Positions 31,909-40,557 of a DNA stretch of 64,000 nucleotides are shown one piece after another. Every line of letters begins with the position of its first letter. Within the stretch, counting starts at the first letter, position 1. The stretch comes from RUG191 sp045642225 (GTDB lineage Bacteria > Bacillota > Clostridia > Lachnospirales > Lachnospiraceae): positions 7,631 to 71,630 of the forward strand of contig JAZUIN010000127.1 of assembly GCA_045642225.1 (NCBI GenBank), in the 5' to 3' direction. Position numbers and translations under genes: made by a program. The notes beneath the pieces were generated by a model. It had not been told where the DNA came from, did not search any database, and saw nothing but the letters and a program-made list of their open reading frames with translations.

Positions 31909-34413
31909 CTACTCTGTATCTAGAAATGTGACTATATTTCCTTCTAGCTTCTTTGGATTGTTACCATTATTATTTAAGGAACTACCATTAAATCTTGGAA
32001 CCTCCGTTCCAATTTCATCAAGTTCAGTTCCAGCAAAAGGATCAACTTCAGCTAAATCTTCTTTAGGAAGCTCTTCATTGAACTCTTTCGGTACATATCC
32101 TTGAGACAACTCATTAAAGCCTTCAATGTATTTCTCTTCAAATTCCTCAACAGGAATTGGCTTTGAATAAAAATATCCCTGGAATAATTCACAACCTTCA
32201 CTTAGCAAGAATTCTAATTGTTCATTATTCTCAACACCTTCAACAATAGTCTCAAAATCTAAATCTTTACACAACGAAATTATCGCAGAAAGTATCTTTT
32301 TACTCTTCTTGACATTATCCGACTTCTGAAGAAATGCCATATCAATTTTGACAACATCTATTGGAATATCCTTCAACATATTCAAGCTTGAATAACCACT
32401 TCCAAAGTCATCCATTTCAACTACAAATCCAGCTTCTTTCAACTTCTCAATAAGCACAACTTGTTGCTTAACATTTGACATAACTGCGGTCTCTGTAATC
32501 TCTAGATGTAATTTCTCTGGCTCTATATCATATATTTTCATAAAGTTATTAAACACTTTATAAATATCCATATAATAGAAATCCTTAGGAGAAATGTTAA
32601 CAGATATTGTTTTGTCAATTCCCTTATCTTTCCACTCAGCAAGCTTCTTACATGCTAATTTCCAGATGTAAATGTCAAGCTTACCAATCATTCCATTCTT
32701 CTCAAGAAGTGGAATAAATTCAAATGGCGGAATAATACCATCAATCGGATCAATCCAACGAGCAAGTGCTTCAGCACCTACCACTTCACCCTCATCGTTA
32801 ACTTGAGGTTGTAAGAAAATCTTAACATCGCCACGTTTCAACGCTATATCAAATCTAGAAATCATATTTTGTTCAGTCATAGTTTGAATACGCATTGACT
32901 CGTCATAATTGACAACTCGTTTTCTGTAATCACCCTTAATTGTATCTAATGCCATTGTCGCTCTGTCATACATAACAGATACTGGCAAGCTTCTATCTGT
33001 TATCTCATATACACCAACATATATTGCTAATGGATAATAAATGTCAGAATCGACATATGCCACCTTTTTAGGTGCTACAATAAATGTCTCTTCTCTGTAC
33101 TTAGACTTTGGCAACATTATTGCAAATTTATCACTTGAAATTCTGCCATAGACGTCATAATTATGACATAATTGTCTAATTTCATCTGCTATACGGCAAA
33201 GCAATTCATCGCCCTTCTCGTGACCAAACAAATCGTTAACCAACTTGAAATTAAACACGTCAGAAGATACCATAAGATATTCTTCATCAGGATTTTCTGC
33301 CAGATATTCTTCACATTTCGCATAGAAATATTCCTTGTTATAAAGCCCAGTCAAAGAGTCATGCGTCGCACGATACTGCTCTTGCAATGCCTTCTCATAT
33401 TCTTCCGTAGTATCTCTCAAGAAAATATAAGAACCGATTCTGAAATTTAATTTGTTGTTAAGCATTTTGTATTGAATATGAAGTCGTCGCTCTTTGCCAT
33501 TATCATCTATATAAATCTTATGAATATCTCTCTCACAATCAACACCCTTTTTTTGTTCTTCAATATCTATATCAACAACCTTACACAAATGTGAATCAGG
33601 CTTAATTACGTCACCTTCTTTAACAGCAAAGATTTTCTGTCCCAAATCATTTGCATATTCACAGTTCATGTCAACATCAAATACTAAGAAACCATAATCC
33701 ATTCCATCAATCACAAGATTTACTGTTGATTGACGAAGTTTTCTTGGCATATATGTAAGCGCAAAATAATGAAACAATATTCCTACTATAACATACAATA
33801 CTACTGTAACATCAACACCCCAACCAACATACAAGGATATTGTATTAAGCACTACACAAAAAAAGAAAATCACCAAAACACAGTGATATTTGAACCTATA
33901 TACACCTACTGATGAAACAGTTTTCTTAATCAATGCCACCAAACATATAGCAACCATTGAATATACAACAAGCGCATGTATTACGTATAATGGCTTTACT
34001 TCAAATCTGTAAAATGTATAATCTTCAAATATTGTTATCTTAACCACTTCGAATATTTTATGATGGAAATAATTAGAGAACATTAATATTCCATCAAAAA
34101 ACATTAAAGGCAACAATACAAAATCACTTAAATACTTCGGTCTTTCCTCGTTCATATATCTATATACAAAACGAATCATATAATAAAGCAATAAATCTGT
34201 ACAAACTAGATAAACACTATAAGCTATATAACTTATCTGCTCACTATTAAATAACAATACAGCACTATCTGCAATTACTGTTACGATTGCAGCAATTAAC
34301 AAATCATCTATCGCTTGGCTTGTAAGCGTATTAATTTTTCTACTACTATTAAGGCACCATAACAAAGCAAGTGTTATTGCTATGAATACTATAAATATAG
34401 CTATTTTCATCAA
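31909..34413 (-). CDS. Membrane sensor with PAS-GGDEF-EAL domains
   Basis: 834 residues. About eight membrane helices fill residues 1-225 (MASE-like sensor region). A PAS-like segment follows (DGMDYGFLVFDVDMNCEYAN; FRIGSYIFLRDTTEEYEKAL). The GGDEF fold (about 350-510) has SSDKF in place of GG(D/E)EF, so cyclase activity is doubtful. The EAL domain (about 525-770) keeps AEALARW, SVNISPKDFY, LEITETAVM, EMDDFGSGYSSLN, VVKIDMAF, EGVENN and QGYFYSKP. A polar tail of about 60 residues ends the protein. Predicted role: membrane-signal-controlled c-di-GMP hydrolysis. Confidence 0.9.
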   Translation of the reverse strand: MMKIAIFIVFIAITLALLWCLNSSRKINTLTSQAIDDLLIAAIVTVIADSAVLLFNSEQISYIAYSVYLVCTDLLLYYMIRFVYRYMNEERPKYLSDFVLLPLMFFDGILMFSNYFHHKIFEVVKITIFEDYTFYRFEVKPLYVIHALVVYSMVAICLVALIKKTVSSVGVYRFKYHCVLVIFFFCVVLNTISLYVGWGVDVTVVLYVIVGILFHYFALTYMPRKLRQSTVNLVIDGMDYGFLVFDVDMNCEYANDLGQKIFAVKEGDVIKPDSHLCKVVDIDIEEQKKGVDCERDIHKIYIDDNGKERRLHIQYKMLNNKLNFRIGSYIFLRDTTEEYEKALQEQYRATHDSLTGLYNKEYFYAKCEEYLAENPDEEYLMVSSDVFNFKLVNDLFGHEKGDELLCRIADEIRQLCHNYDVYGRISSDKFAIMLPKSKYREETFIVAPKKVAYVDSDIYYPLAIYVGVYEITDRSLPVSVMYDRATMALDTIKGDYRKRVVNYDESMRIQTMTEQNMISRFDIALKRGDVKIFLQPQVNDEGEVVGAEALARWIDPIDGIIPPFEFIPLLEKNGMIGKLDIYIWKLACKKLAEWKDKGIDKTISVNISPKDFYYMDIYKVFNNFMKIYDIEPEKLHLEITETAVMSNVKQQVVLIEKLKEAGFVVEMDDFGSGYSSLNMLKDIPIDVVKIDMAFLQKSDNVKKSKKILSAIISLCKDLDFETIVEGVENNEQLEFLLSEGCELFQGYFYSKPIPVEEFEEKYIEGFNELSQGYVPKEFNEELPKEDLAEVDPFAGTELDEIGTEVPRFNGSSLNNNGNNPKKLEGNIVTFLDTE

Positions 34414-34573
34414 ATCTTCCTCATGTAAATATATTTAAATGTAAAAATGGACAAACTTCTACATATAAAATCATCGTATATTATACCATAAGTGAATAAA
34501 AGGTGCTAGAAAATAAAGGATTTTTTGAAATAAGACTTAAAAAATATAAGTTATATAATTAAGATTTTAGCAA

Positions 34574-34606
34574 TAAAAAAACTCTTCATCAAACGACAAA
34601 GAGTTT
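34574..34606 (-). terminator. Probable original terminator of tRNA-Met, now displaced
   Basis: Minus strand AAACTCTT-(12)-AAGAGTTT followed by a run of T. It directly follows the 23-bp tRNA fragment at 34609-34631, as expected if the amidohydrolase gene was inserted between the tRNA body and its terminator. Confidence 0.7.
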
Positions 34607-34608
34607 TA

Positions 34609-34631
34609 TAGCGAGGGAGAGACTCGAACTC
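34609..34631 (-). other. attR-like copy of the tRNA-Met 3' end (23 bp)
   Basis: TAGCGAGGGAGAGACTCGAA plus CTC is identical to 36467-36489, the 3' 23 bases of tRNA-Met (acceptor strand and T arm). It marks the far end of a 1.86-kb insertion. Confidence 0.8.
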
Positions 34632-34646
34632 CCCCTGCAATCATTA

Positions 34647-36398
34647 TTAATCCTTTTTATACACTATATCTCCGTCAACTATAGTGGCTATTATCTGGGC
34701 ATCTAAAAGCTCTTCTGTCTTACATTCAAGGAAATCCTTGTCAACAACAGTAAAATTAGCAATCTTGCCGGGGGTTATGCTTCCAAGAATATCCTCTGCA
34801 TGGAATGCATATGCCACGTTGGTGGTAAGAGCTTCAAGACTCTGCTGGCGATTGATAGCTTCATGTGCTCCTCGCACTTTTCCCATCTCCTCTACAGGCA
34901 TACCTCTCTTTTCAGCCAGATAAATACTTTGTGAAACATCAAAGCCTGATGATACGGGATAATCTGAATGGAAAACTATTTTAGCACCATTATCTATAAA
35001 AGATTTGATCGGGTAGGCGTTATCTGATCTTTCCTGTCCAAGGTAGTCTACTTCATTGTTACCTTCGACTGAGAAATTAGGTGTCCAAAGCGGAGCCACC
35101 CCGGCTATGGAATTGGTATCAGCCATTCTCTTCTTGTCTTTATCTGCAACTATTTGGAGGTGTGTGATCAAATTTCTCTGATCCTTTTCTCCTGTGATTT
35201 TCTGAGCATCTTCTATGCAGTCAAGCACAAAACTGGTTGCACCGTCTCCCATTGAATGTGCAATCACAGAAAGGTTGTTTTTCTGGCATTCCACAAGCAT
35301 CTGTGTCAGAATTTCCGGATCGTTAAAACGTTGCACGCCGCGATATCCCTCCTGATCACAGTAATCATCCAAAAGCCATGCCGTATGCGCTTCTACTACA
35401 CCATCAAAGAAGACTTTAAAACCGGCAACTTTAAAATATTCTCCGTCTACTTCCTTTGCTATTTTTACAGCCTCCTTCACTTTTCCAACAGGATCGGGCT
35501 GATTATCCTTTGTCATAAGGAAACCATAGGTTCTAAGCTTAAGCTTGCCTTCCTCCTGAAGCTGCTTATAAGCATCTATGGTATTGTCTGCAACAAGCTC
35601 CACACCGGCATCTCCGACTGCGGTAAAGCCTCTACTAAAAGCTTTCTCCTGCCAATCCAGCAGGTAGCTTTTCATTTCTTCGTCTGTTTTTGGTACGGCT
35701 TTTAAAAGATTAATAGCAGGTCCCTCACTTAATAACCCATTAGGGTGTCCGTCGGCATTCAAATGAACCATCTCAGAACCATACTTTTTAGCAAATTCAT
35801 CGTCGACACCAAAGACCTCCATAGCTTTTGAATTAAGAAGCATGGAATGCCCATCTATTGTATTTAACAAGATAGGTTTGTCCGCACAAATCGCATCCAG
35901 ATAGGTATAATCTAAGGGGTTTTCTTTGTTTTCTTTCCATCCGCTTACCATATAATAATCTTTACCAGGATTGTCCTCAATATATTTTTTTATTATTTTG
36001 GCCATTTGTTCATTAGCATCCTTGCCCAAAAATAATTCTGCAGGAATCGTTGCCTGTCCGAGATTACGAAAACCCGCAAGACCTCCATGGGTATGAGGAT
36101 CCATAAATCCGGGATAAATATACTGATCCTTATAGTCTATAACCTCTGCAGAATCAGATACAGCGCTGCTTACTTCCTCTTTTGTTCCCACAGCAACTAT
36201 AACACCGTCCTTTACAGCCACAGCCTCTGCTCTGGGTTTATTTTCATCCATGGTAATTATATTTCCAAGAATGATTTTTTCCGAAGAAGATGCAACCTGC
36301 GCGGTGCCGGACTGGTTTCCTTGATTGCCGCAGGCTGTCAATACTAATGTTAGTAACAGTGCCGCAGCAATGGCTACATTTTTAAACTTAAACTTCAT
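34647..36398 (-). CDS. Lipoprotein amidohydrolase (Amidohydro_3/YtcJ-like)
   Basis: The start is ATG at 36398 after AGGAG; the longer frame to 36542 runs through the tRNA. 583 residues. Signal with lipobox LTACG. Metal-dependent amidohydrolase motifs: YPGFMDPHTHGG (HxH), MVSGWKENKENPLDY, IDGHSMLLNSKAM, FKVFFDGVVEAHTAWLLDDY, VIAHSMGDGATSF and VFHSDYPVSSGFD. It likely hydrolyses a cyclic amide or related bond outside the membrane; substrate unknown. Its base use is clearly richer in G+C (CCGG, GCCG, CTCCGG are frequent) than the neighbours, and it sits alone between tRNA-Met and a copied tRNA end. Horizontal acquisition is strongly suggested. Confidence 0.88.
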   Translation of the reverse strand: MKFKFKNVAIAAALLLTLVLTACGNQGNQSGTAQVASSSEKIILGNIITMDENKPRAEAVAVKDGVIVAVGTKEEVSSAVSDSAEVIDYKDQYIYPGFMDPHTHGGLAGFRNLGQATIPAELFLGKDANEQMAKIIKKYIEDNPGKDYYMVSGWKENKENPLDYTYLDAICADKPILLNTIDGHSMLLNSKAMEVFGVDDEFAKKYGSEMVHLNADGHPNGLLSEGPAINLLKAVPKTDEEMKSYLLDWQEKAFSRGFTAVGDAGVELVADNTIDAYKQLQEEGKLKLRTYGFLMTKDNQPDPVGKVKEAVKIAKEVDGEYFKVAGFKVFFDGVVEAHTAWLLDDYCDQEGYRGVQRFNDPEILTQMLVECQKNNLSVIAHSMGDGATSFVLDCIEDAQKITGEKDQRNLITHLQIVADKDKKRMADTNSIAGVAPLWTPNFSVEGNNEVDYLGQERSDNAYPIKSFIDNGAKIVFHSDYPVSSGFDVSQSIYLAEKRGMPVEEMGKVRGAHEAINRQQSLEALTTNVAYAFHAEDILGSITPGKIANFTVVDKDFLECKTEELLDAQIIATIVDGDIVYKKD

Positions 36399-36436
36399 AA
36401 CTCTCACTCCTATACGTAAAAAGCATTTTATAAAGC

Positions 36437-36462
36437 AAAAAACCCGCTCTATGAGCGGGTTT
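36437..36462 (-). terminator. Terminator after tRNA-Met
   Basis: AAACCCGCTC-TAT-GAGCGGGTTT followed on the minus strand by six T, four bases after the tRNA end. Being inside the insertion, it was probably brought in with the element. Confidence 0.85.
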
Positions 36463-36466
36463 CCAG

Positions 36467-36489
36467 TAGCGAGGGAGAGACTCGAACTC
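36467..36489 (-). other. attL-like 3' end of tRNA-Met
   Basis: The 23-bp direct repeat partner of 34609-34631. The tRNA remains intact because the repeat restores its 3' end, the usual result of integrase-mediated insertion into a tRNA gene. Confidence 0.8.
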
Positions 36490-36540
36490 TCAACCTCCCG
36501 GGTATGAACCGGACGCTCTAGCCAGTTGAGCCACCTCGCC
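36467..36540 (-). tRNA. tRNA-Met (CAT), elongator type
   Basis: Acceptor GGCGAGG pairs with CCTCGCT, D stem GCTC/GAGC, anticodon stem TCCGG/CCGGG with loop TTCATAC, T stem GAGAG/CTCTC, discriminator A. CCA is not encoded. The sequence matches the pattern of Bacillus elongator tRNA-Met, although a CAT anticodon could also be lysidine-modified Ile2. The last 23 bases are duplicated at 34609-34631. Confidence 0.93.
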
Positions 36541-36566
36541 ACAGCTGTTTTTCAACACCGATATGT

Positions 36567-36595
36567 ATATTATCAAATATCAATATATTAGTCAA
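36567..36595 (-). promoter_or_regulatory. Sigma-A promoter of tRNA-Met
   Basis: Minus strand TTGACT (36595-36590), 17-base spacer, TAATAT (36572-36567). The tRNA therefore has its own promoter after purL. Confidence 0.75.
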
Positions 36596-36623
36596 CAGCT
36601 TTTTTTCATTTTTACAAACTTTT

Positions 36624-39600
36624 TTATTTAAAATATTTAACACCTGATTCAAAGATCTTAAGATCTTGTTCACCGTAAATGTTAATTGCAACAGAGTCGC
36701 CTCTTCTTTCAGAGTGAGCCATCTTACCAAGCACACGTCCATCAGGACTTGTAATACCTTCAATAGCCATGTATGAACCATTTACATTCCACTCTTCATC
36801 CATTGTAGGATTACCAGCTTCATTTACATATTGAGTTGCAACTTGACCATTCTCGAATAACTTCTTAAGCCACTCATCACTAGCAACAAATCTTCCTTCA
36901 CCATGAGATGCTGGGTTTGTATAAACATTTCCAAGAGTTGCCTCTTGAAGCCATGGTGACTTATTAGATACAACCTTAGTATAAACCATCTTACTTATAT
37001 GTCTATTAATTGTATTGTATGTAAGTGTTGGTGAATCTTCTGCTTGTGTATGGATTTCTCCATATGGTACAAGACCAAGTTTGATAAGTGCTTGGAAACC
37101 ATTACAAATACCAAGTGCTAAACCATCTCTATCTAGCAAGCCTTGTATTGCTTCCTTCATCTTCTCATTTCTAAATGCTGTTGCAAAGAATTTAGCACTA
37201 CCCTCTGGCTCATCACCTGCTGAGAATCCACCTGGGAACATAATCATTTGTGCTTCATCGATTGCTTTTGTAAATATTTCAACAGAATCTCTGATATCTT
37301 CTGCAGATTGATTCTTAAATACTTTAACAATTGGCTCTGCACCTGCACGCTTAAATGCAGCAGCTGAATCATACTCACAGTTTGTACCTGGGAATACTGG
37401 TATAAATACTTTAGGTACAGCTACTTTATTCTTGCATACATAAACATTTTTCTCTTCGAATAATCCAGTCTTAACCTCTGAATAATCTTCTGTACAACGA
37501 GTAGGAAATACCTTCTCAAGTGGTTGCTTCCAATCAGCAATCAATTCGTCAACAGAAATCTTCTCATCGCCATAGATAAACTCAGCAGTATCATTAACTT
37601 CACCAGCAATTGCATAAGAACCCTCAAGTCCTGCTTCTTTCATAACATTTTCAAGAACAGCCCAATCAGTAACTTCTGCCAAAATGCATCCTGTACCAAT
37701 CAAGAACAATTCCTCTAACGATACTGAAGAATCAATTGTTACACCTAACTTATTACCAAATGCCATCTTCGCTAACGCTGCAACCGAACCATATGCATCT
37801 ACAACATACGCAGAGCAAATGCCCTTCTTAGCAATTACCTTATGGATAGCATCATACATTTTCTTTGCTTGTTCAAAATCAGGAACTGCATATTCATCTC
37901 TTGCAATATGCAAAAATGCAATCTTATTACCAGCCTTCTTGAACTCTGGTGTAATAATTTCGCCTTCTTTGGCAACATCAACAGCAAATGAAACAAGTGT
38001 TGGAGGTACATCAATCTCATTAAATGTACCTGACATTGAATCCTTACCACCAATTGAAGGCAATTCAAATGCCATCTGAGCTCTATATGCACCAAGAAGT
38101 GCTGCAAATGGCTGACTCCAACGATGTGGATCCTCAGACATTCTTCTAAAGTACTCTTGGAATGTAAATCTAATCTTCTTATAGTCACCACCAGATGCTA
38201 CGATTCTTGAAACAGATTCTAGCACACTAAAGCATGCTCCATGGTATGGACTCCAGCTTGATATATATGGATCAAATCCATAAGACATCATTGTTACCGC
38301 ATCACATTTACCATCAAGAACAGGAAGCTTAGCAACCATAGTTTGTGTCTCTGTTAATTGATATTTACCACCGAATGGCATAAATACCGAACCAGCTCCA
38401 ATTGAGCCGTCAAACATTTCCACCAAGCCCTTTTGTGAACATACATTAAGATTTGAAACCGTTGCTTTTGTCGCTTTCTTGAAATCTTTGGCCACTACTG
38501 CTTCTTTGACCTCAGGAATTGCAATTGTATCAACATATACATTTACATCATCTGGCATATCAACTGTAACATCAGTCTCTTGGTGTGCACCATTAGTATC
38601 AAGGAATGCACGAGAAAGATTTACAATTTCTTTACCTCTCCAAACAAGAACTAGTCTTGGACTTTCAGTAACCTCAGCAACTTCAATAGCCTCCAAGTTC
38701 TCTTCTGTTGCAAATGCTAAGAATTTATCAACGTCTTCTGGTGCAACTACAACAGCCATTCTTTCTTGAGACTCAGAAATAGAAAGTTCAGTTCCATCAA
38801 GTCCTGCATACTTCTTAGGTACTAAGTCAAGATTAACTCTCAAGCCATCTGCCAATTCACCTATTGCAACTGACACACCACCTGCACCGAAGTCATTACA
38901 TTTCTTAATGATATATGAAACTTCTTCCCTGCGGAAAAGTCTTTGAATCTTACGTTCTGTAGGTGGATTACCCTTCTGAACTTCAGCACCACATACAAGT
39001 GTAGACTCAGTATTGTGAGCTTTAGAAGAACCTGTTGCACCACCGATACCATCACGTCCAGTTCTTCCACCAAGAAGAATAATCTTGTCTCCTGGGTCAG
39101 AATTAAGTCTCTGAACAGCGCTTCTAGGAGCCGCACCCATTACAGCACCAATTTCCATTCTCTTTGCAACATAATCTGGATGGTAAATCTCTTTGACATA
39201 ACCTGTTGCAAGACCAATTTGGTTACCGTACGAACTATAACCATGAGCTGCTTCTCTTACAAGCTTCTTCTGAGGAAGCTTACCCTCAATAGTATCCTTA
39301 ACAGAAACTGTAGGATCTGATGCGCCTGTTACACGCATTGCTTGATATACATATGTTCTTCCTGATAAAGGATCTCTAATAGCACCACCTAGACATGTTG
39401 CTGCACCACCGAAAGGTTCAATTTCTGTTGGATGGTTATGAGTTTCATTTTTGAAGTTTACTAGCCACTCTTCTGTCTTACCATCGATTTCAACAGGTAC
39501 AACAATTGAACAAGCATTAATCTCATCAGACTCTTCTTGGTCATCAAGCTTTCCTTCTGCTTTAAGCTTCTTCATAGCAAGCAATGCTAAGTCCATAAGA

Positions 39601-40412
39601 CATACATATTTATCATTTCTGTCCTTATATAGAACTTTGAAATTATCTAAATAATCCTTGTATGTATCTTCAATTGGTTTCTTATAATATCCATCTTCAA
39701 ATGTAACATTTTTAAGCTCAGTTGAAAATGTTGTATGACGACAGTGGTCTGACCAATATGTATCAAGTACACGAATCTCTGTCATCGATGGATCACGTTT
39801 TTCTTCTTCTTTGAAATATTTCTGAATATGAAGGAAGTCCTTAAATGTCATTGCCAAACTAAGGGAATCATATAATTTCTTAAGTTCATCTTCTGGGTAA
39901 TCAGAGAAACCATCAAGAATAGCAACATCCTCTGGTTCATCAAAATTATCAACTAAAGTCTCTGGCTTCTCCAAACCAGTCTCTCTAGAATCCACAGGAT
40001 TAATACAATATTTCTTAATTGCATCAAATTCTGCATCGGAAATATTACCTTCTACAACATATGTAACTGCTGTATGAATAATAGGCTCTTCATCTTCCTT
40101 AAGCAGTTTAATACATTGCTCTGCCGAATCAGCCCTTTGATCGAATTGACCTGGAAGATACTCTACCGAAAATGTTCTTCCCTCAAAGTCAAACTTTTCC
40201 TCATATACATAATCTACAGGTGGTTCAGAGAACACTGTCTTAACAGCTCTCTTGTAGGTCTCATCAGATACATTTTCAACATCATATCTTACAAGAACTC
40301 TAACTCCTGCAACTTCTACTCCTAGATAGCTCTTAAATTCAGCTGCTAGAGATGATGCTGTAACTGCATACGCCTCTTTCTTCTCAACATAAATTCGTCT
40401 CACGTTACCCAT
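36624..40412 (-). CDS. purL: Phosphoribosylformylglycinamidine synthase, single-chain
   Basis: 1262 residues, the long one-chain form. FGAM-synthase core with DTYWSDHCRHTTFSTEL, FKNETHNHPTEIEPFGGAAT, GGRTGRDGIGGATGSSKAHN and SIGGKDSMSGTF. A class I glutaminase domain occupies about 1000-1262: VFIPVFPGTNCEYDSAAAF, ALGICNGFQALIKLGL (nucleophile Cys) and PASHGEGRF (His/Glu). It converts FGAR to FGAM in purine synthesis. It is transcribed alone; GGAGGAAGA precedes the ATG, and a TATAAT lies near 40481-40486. No purine riboswitch is visible in the leader. Confidence 0.97.
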   Translation of the reverse strand: MGNVRRIYVEKKEAYAVTASSLAAEFKSYLGVEVAGVRVLVRYDVENVSDETYKRAVKTVFSEPPVDYVYEEKFDFEGRTFSVEYLPGQFDQRADSAEQCIKLLKEDEEPIIHTAVTYVVEGNISDAEFDAIKKYCINPVDSRETGLEKPETLVDNFDEPEDVAILDGFSDYPEDELKKLYDSLSLAMTFKDFLHIQKYFKEEEKRDPSMTEIRVLDTYWSDHCRHTTFSTELKNVTFEDGYYKKPIEDTYKDYLDNFKVLYKDRNDKYVCLMDLALLAMKKLKAEGKLDDQEESDEINACSIVVPVEIDGKTEEWLVNFKNETHNHPTEIEPFGGAATCLGGAIRDPLSGRTYVYQAMRVTGASDPTVSVKDTIEGKLPQKKLVREAAHGYSSYGNQIGLATGYVKEIYHPDYVAKRMEIGAVMGAAPRSAVQRLNSDPGDKIILLGGRTGRDGIGGATGSSKAHNTESTLVCGAEVQKGNPPTERKIQRLFRREEVSYIIKKCNDFGAGGVSVAIGELADGLRVNLDLVPKKYAGLDGTELSISESQERMAVVVAPEDVDKFLAFATEENLEAIEVAEVTESPRLVLVWRGKEIVNLSRAFLDTNGAHQETDVTVDMPDDVNVYVDTIAIPEVKEAVVAKDFKKATKATVSNLNVCSQKGLVEMFDGSIGAGSVFMPFGGKYQLTETQTMVAKLPVLDGKCDAVTMMSYGFDPYISSWSPYHGACFSVLESVSRIVASGGDYKKIRFTFQEYFRRMSEDPHRWSQPFAALLGAYRAQMAFELPSIGGKDSMSGTFNEIDVPPTLVSFAVDVAKEGEIITPEFKKAGNKIAFLHIARDEYAVPDFEQAKKMYDAIHKVIAKKGICSAYVVDAYGSVAALAKMAFGNKLGVTIDSSVSLEELFLIGTGCILAEVTDWAVLENVMKEAGLEGSYAIAGEVNDTAEFIYGDEKISVDELIADWKQPLEKVFPTRCTEDYSEVKTGLFEEKNVYVCKNKVAVPKVFIPVFPGTNCEYDSAAAFKRAGAEPIVKVFKNQSAEDIRDSVEIFTKAIDEAQMIMFPGGFSAGDEPEGSAKFFATAFRNEKMKEAIQGLLDRDGLALGICNGFQALIKLGLVPYGEIHTQAEDSPTLTYNTINRHISKMVYTKVVSNKSPWLQEATLGNVYTNPASHGEGRFVASDEWLKKLFENGQVATQYVNEAGNPTMDEEWNVNGSYMAIEGITSPDGRVLGKMAHSERRGDSVAINIYGEQDLKIFESGVKYFK

Positions 40413-40557
40413 GATTCTTCCTCCAATGAATTTAATCTTAATAATGTTATATAATCGTTACCCAATTACATAATCAACTGTGATTATACCATATTAGCTC
40501 TCTCGTATAAATATTTTAAGTGTAAAAAATAAAACATTTTCAAAGCTCAAAAATATA

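Noticed and set aside
36399..36542. N-terminal extension of the amidohydrolase (MARWLNWLERPV)
   Set aside because: The extension is tRNA-Met read as protein; a lipoprotein signal and a ribosome binding site mark the start at 36398.
40413..40557. Purine riboswitch ahead of purL
   Set aside because: The leader lacks the conserved junction bases of the purine aptamer; only promoter-like boxes are visible.
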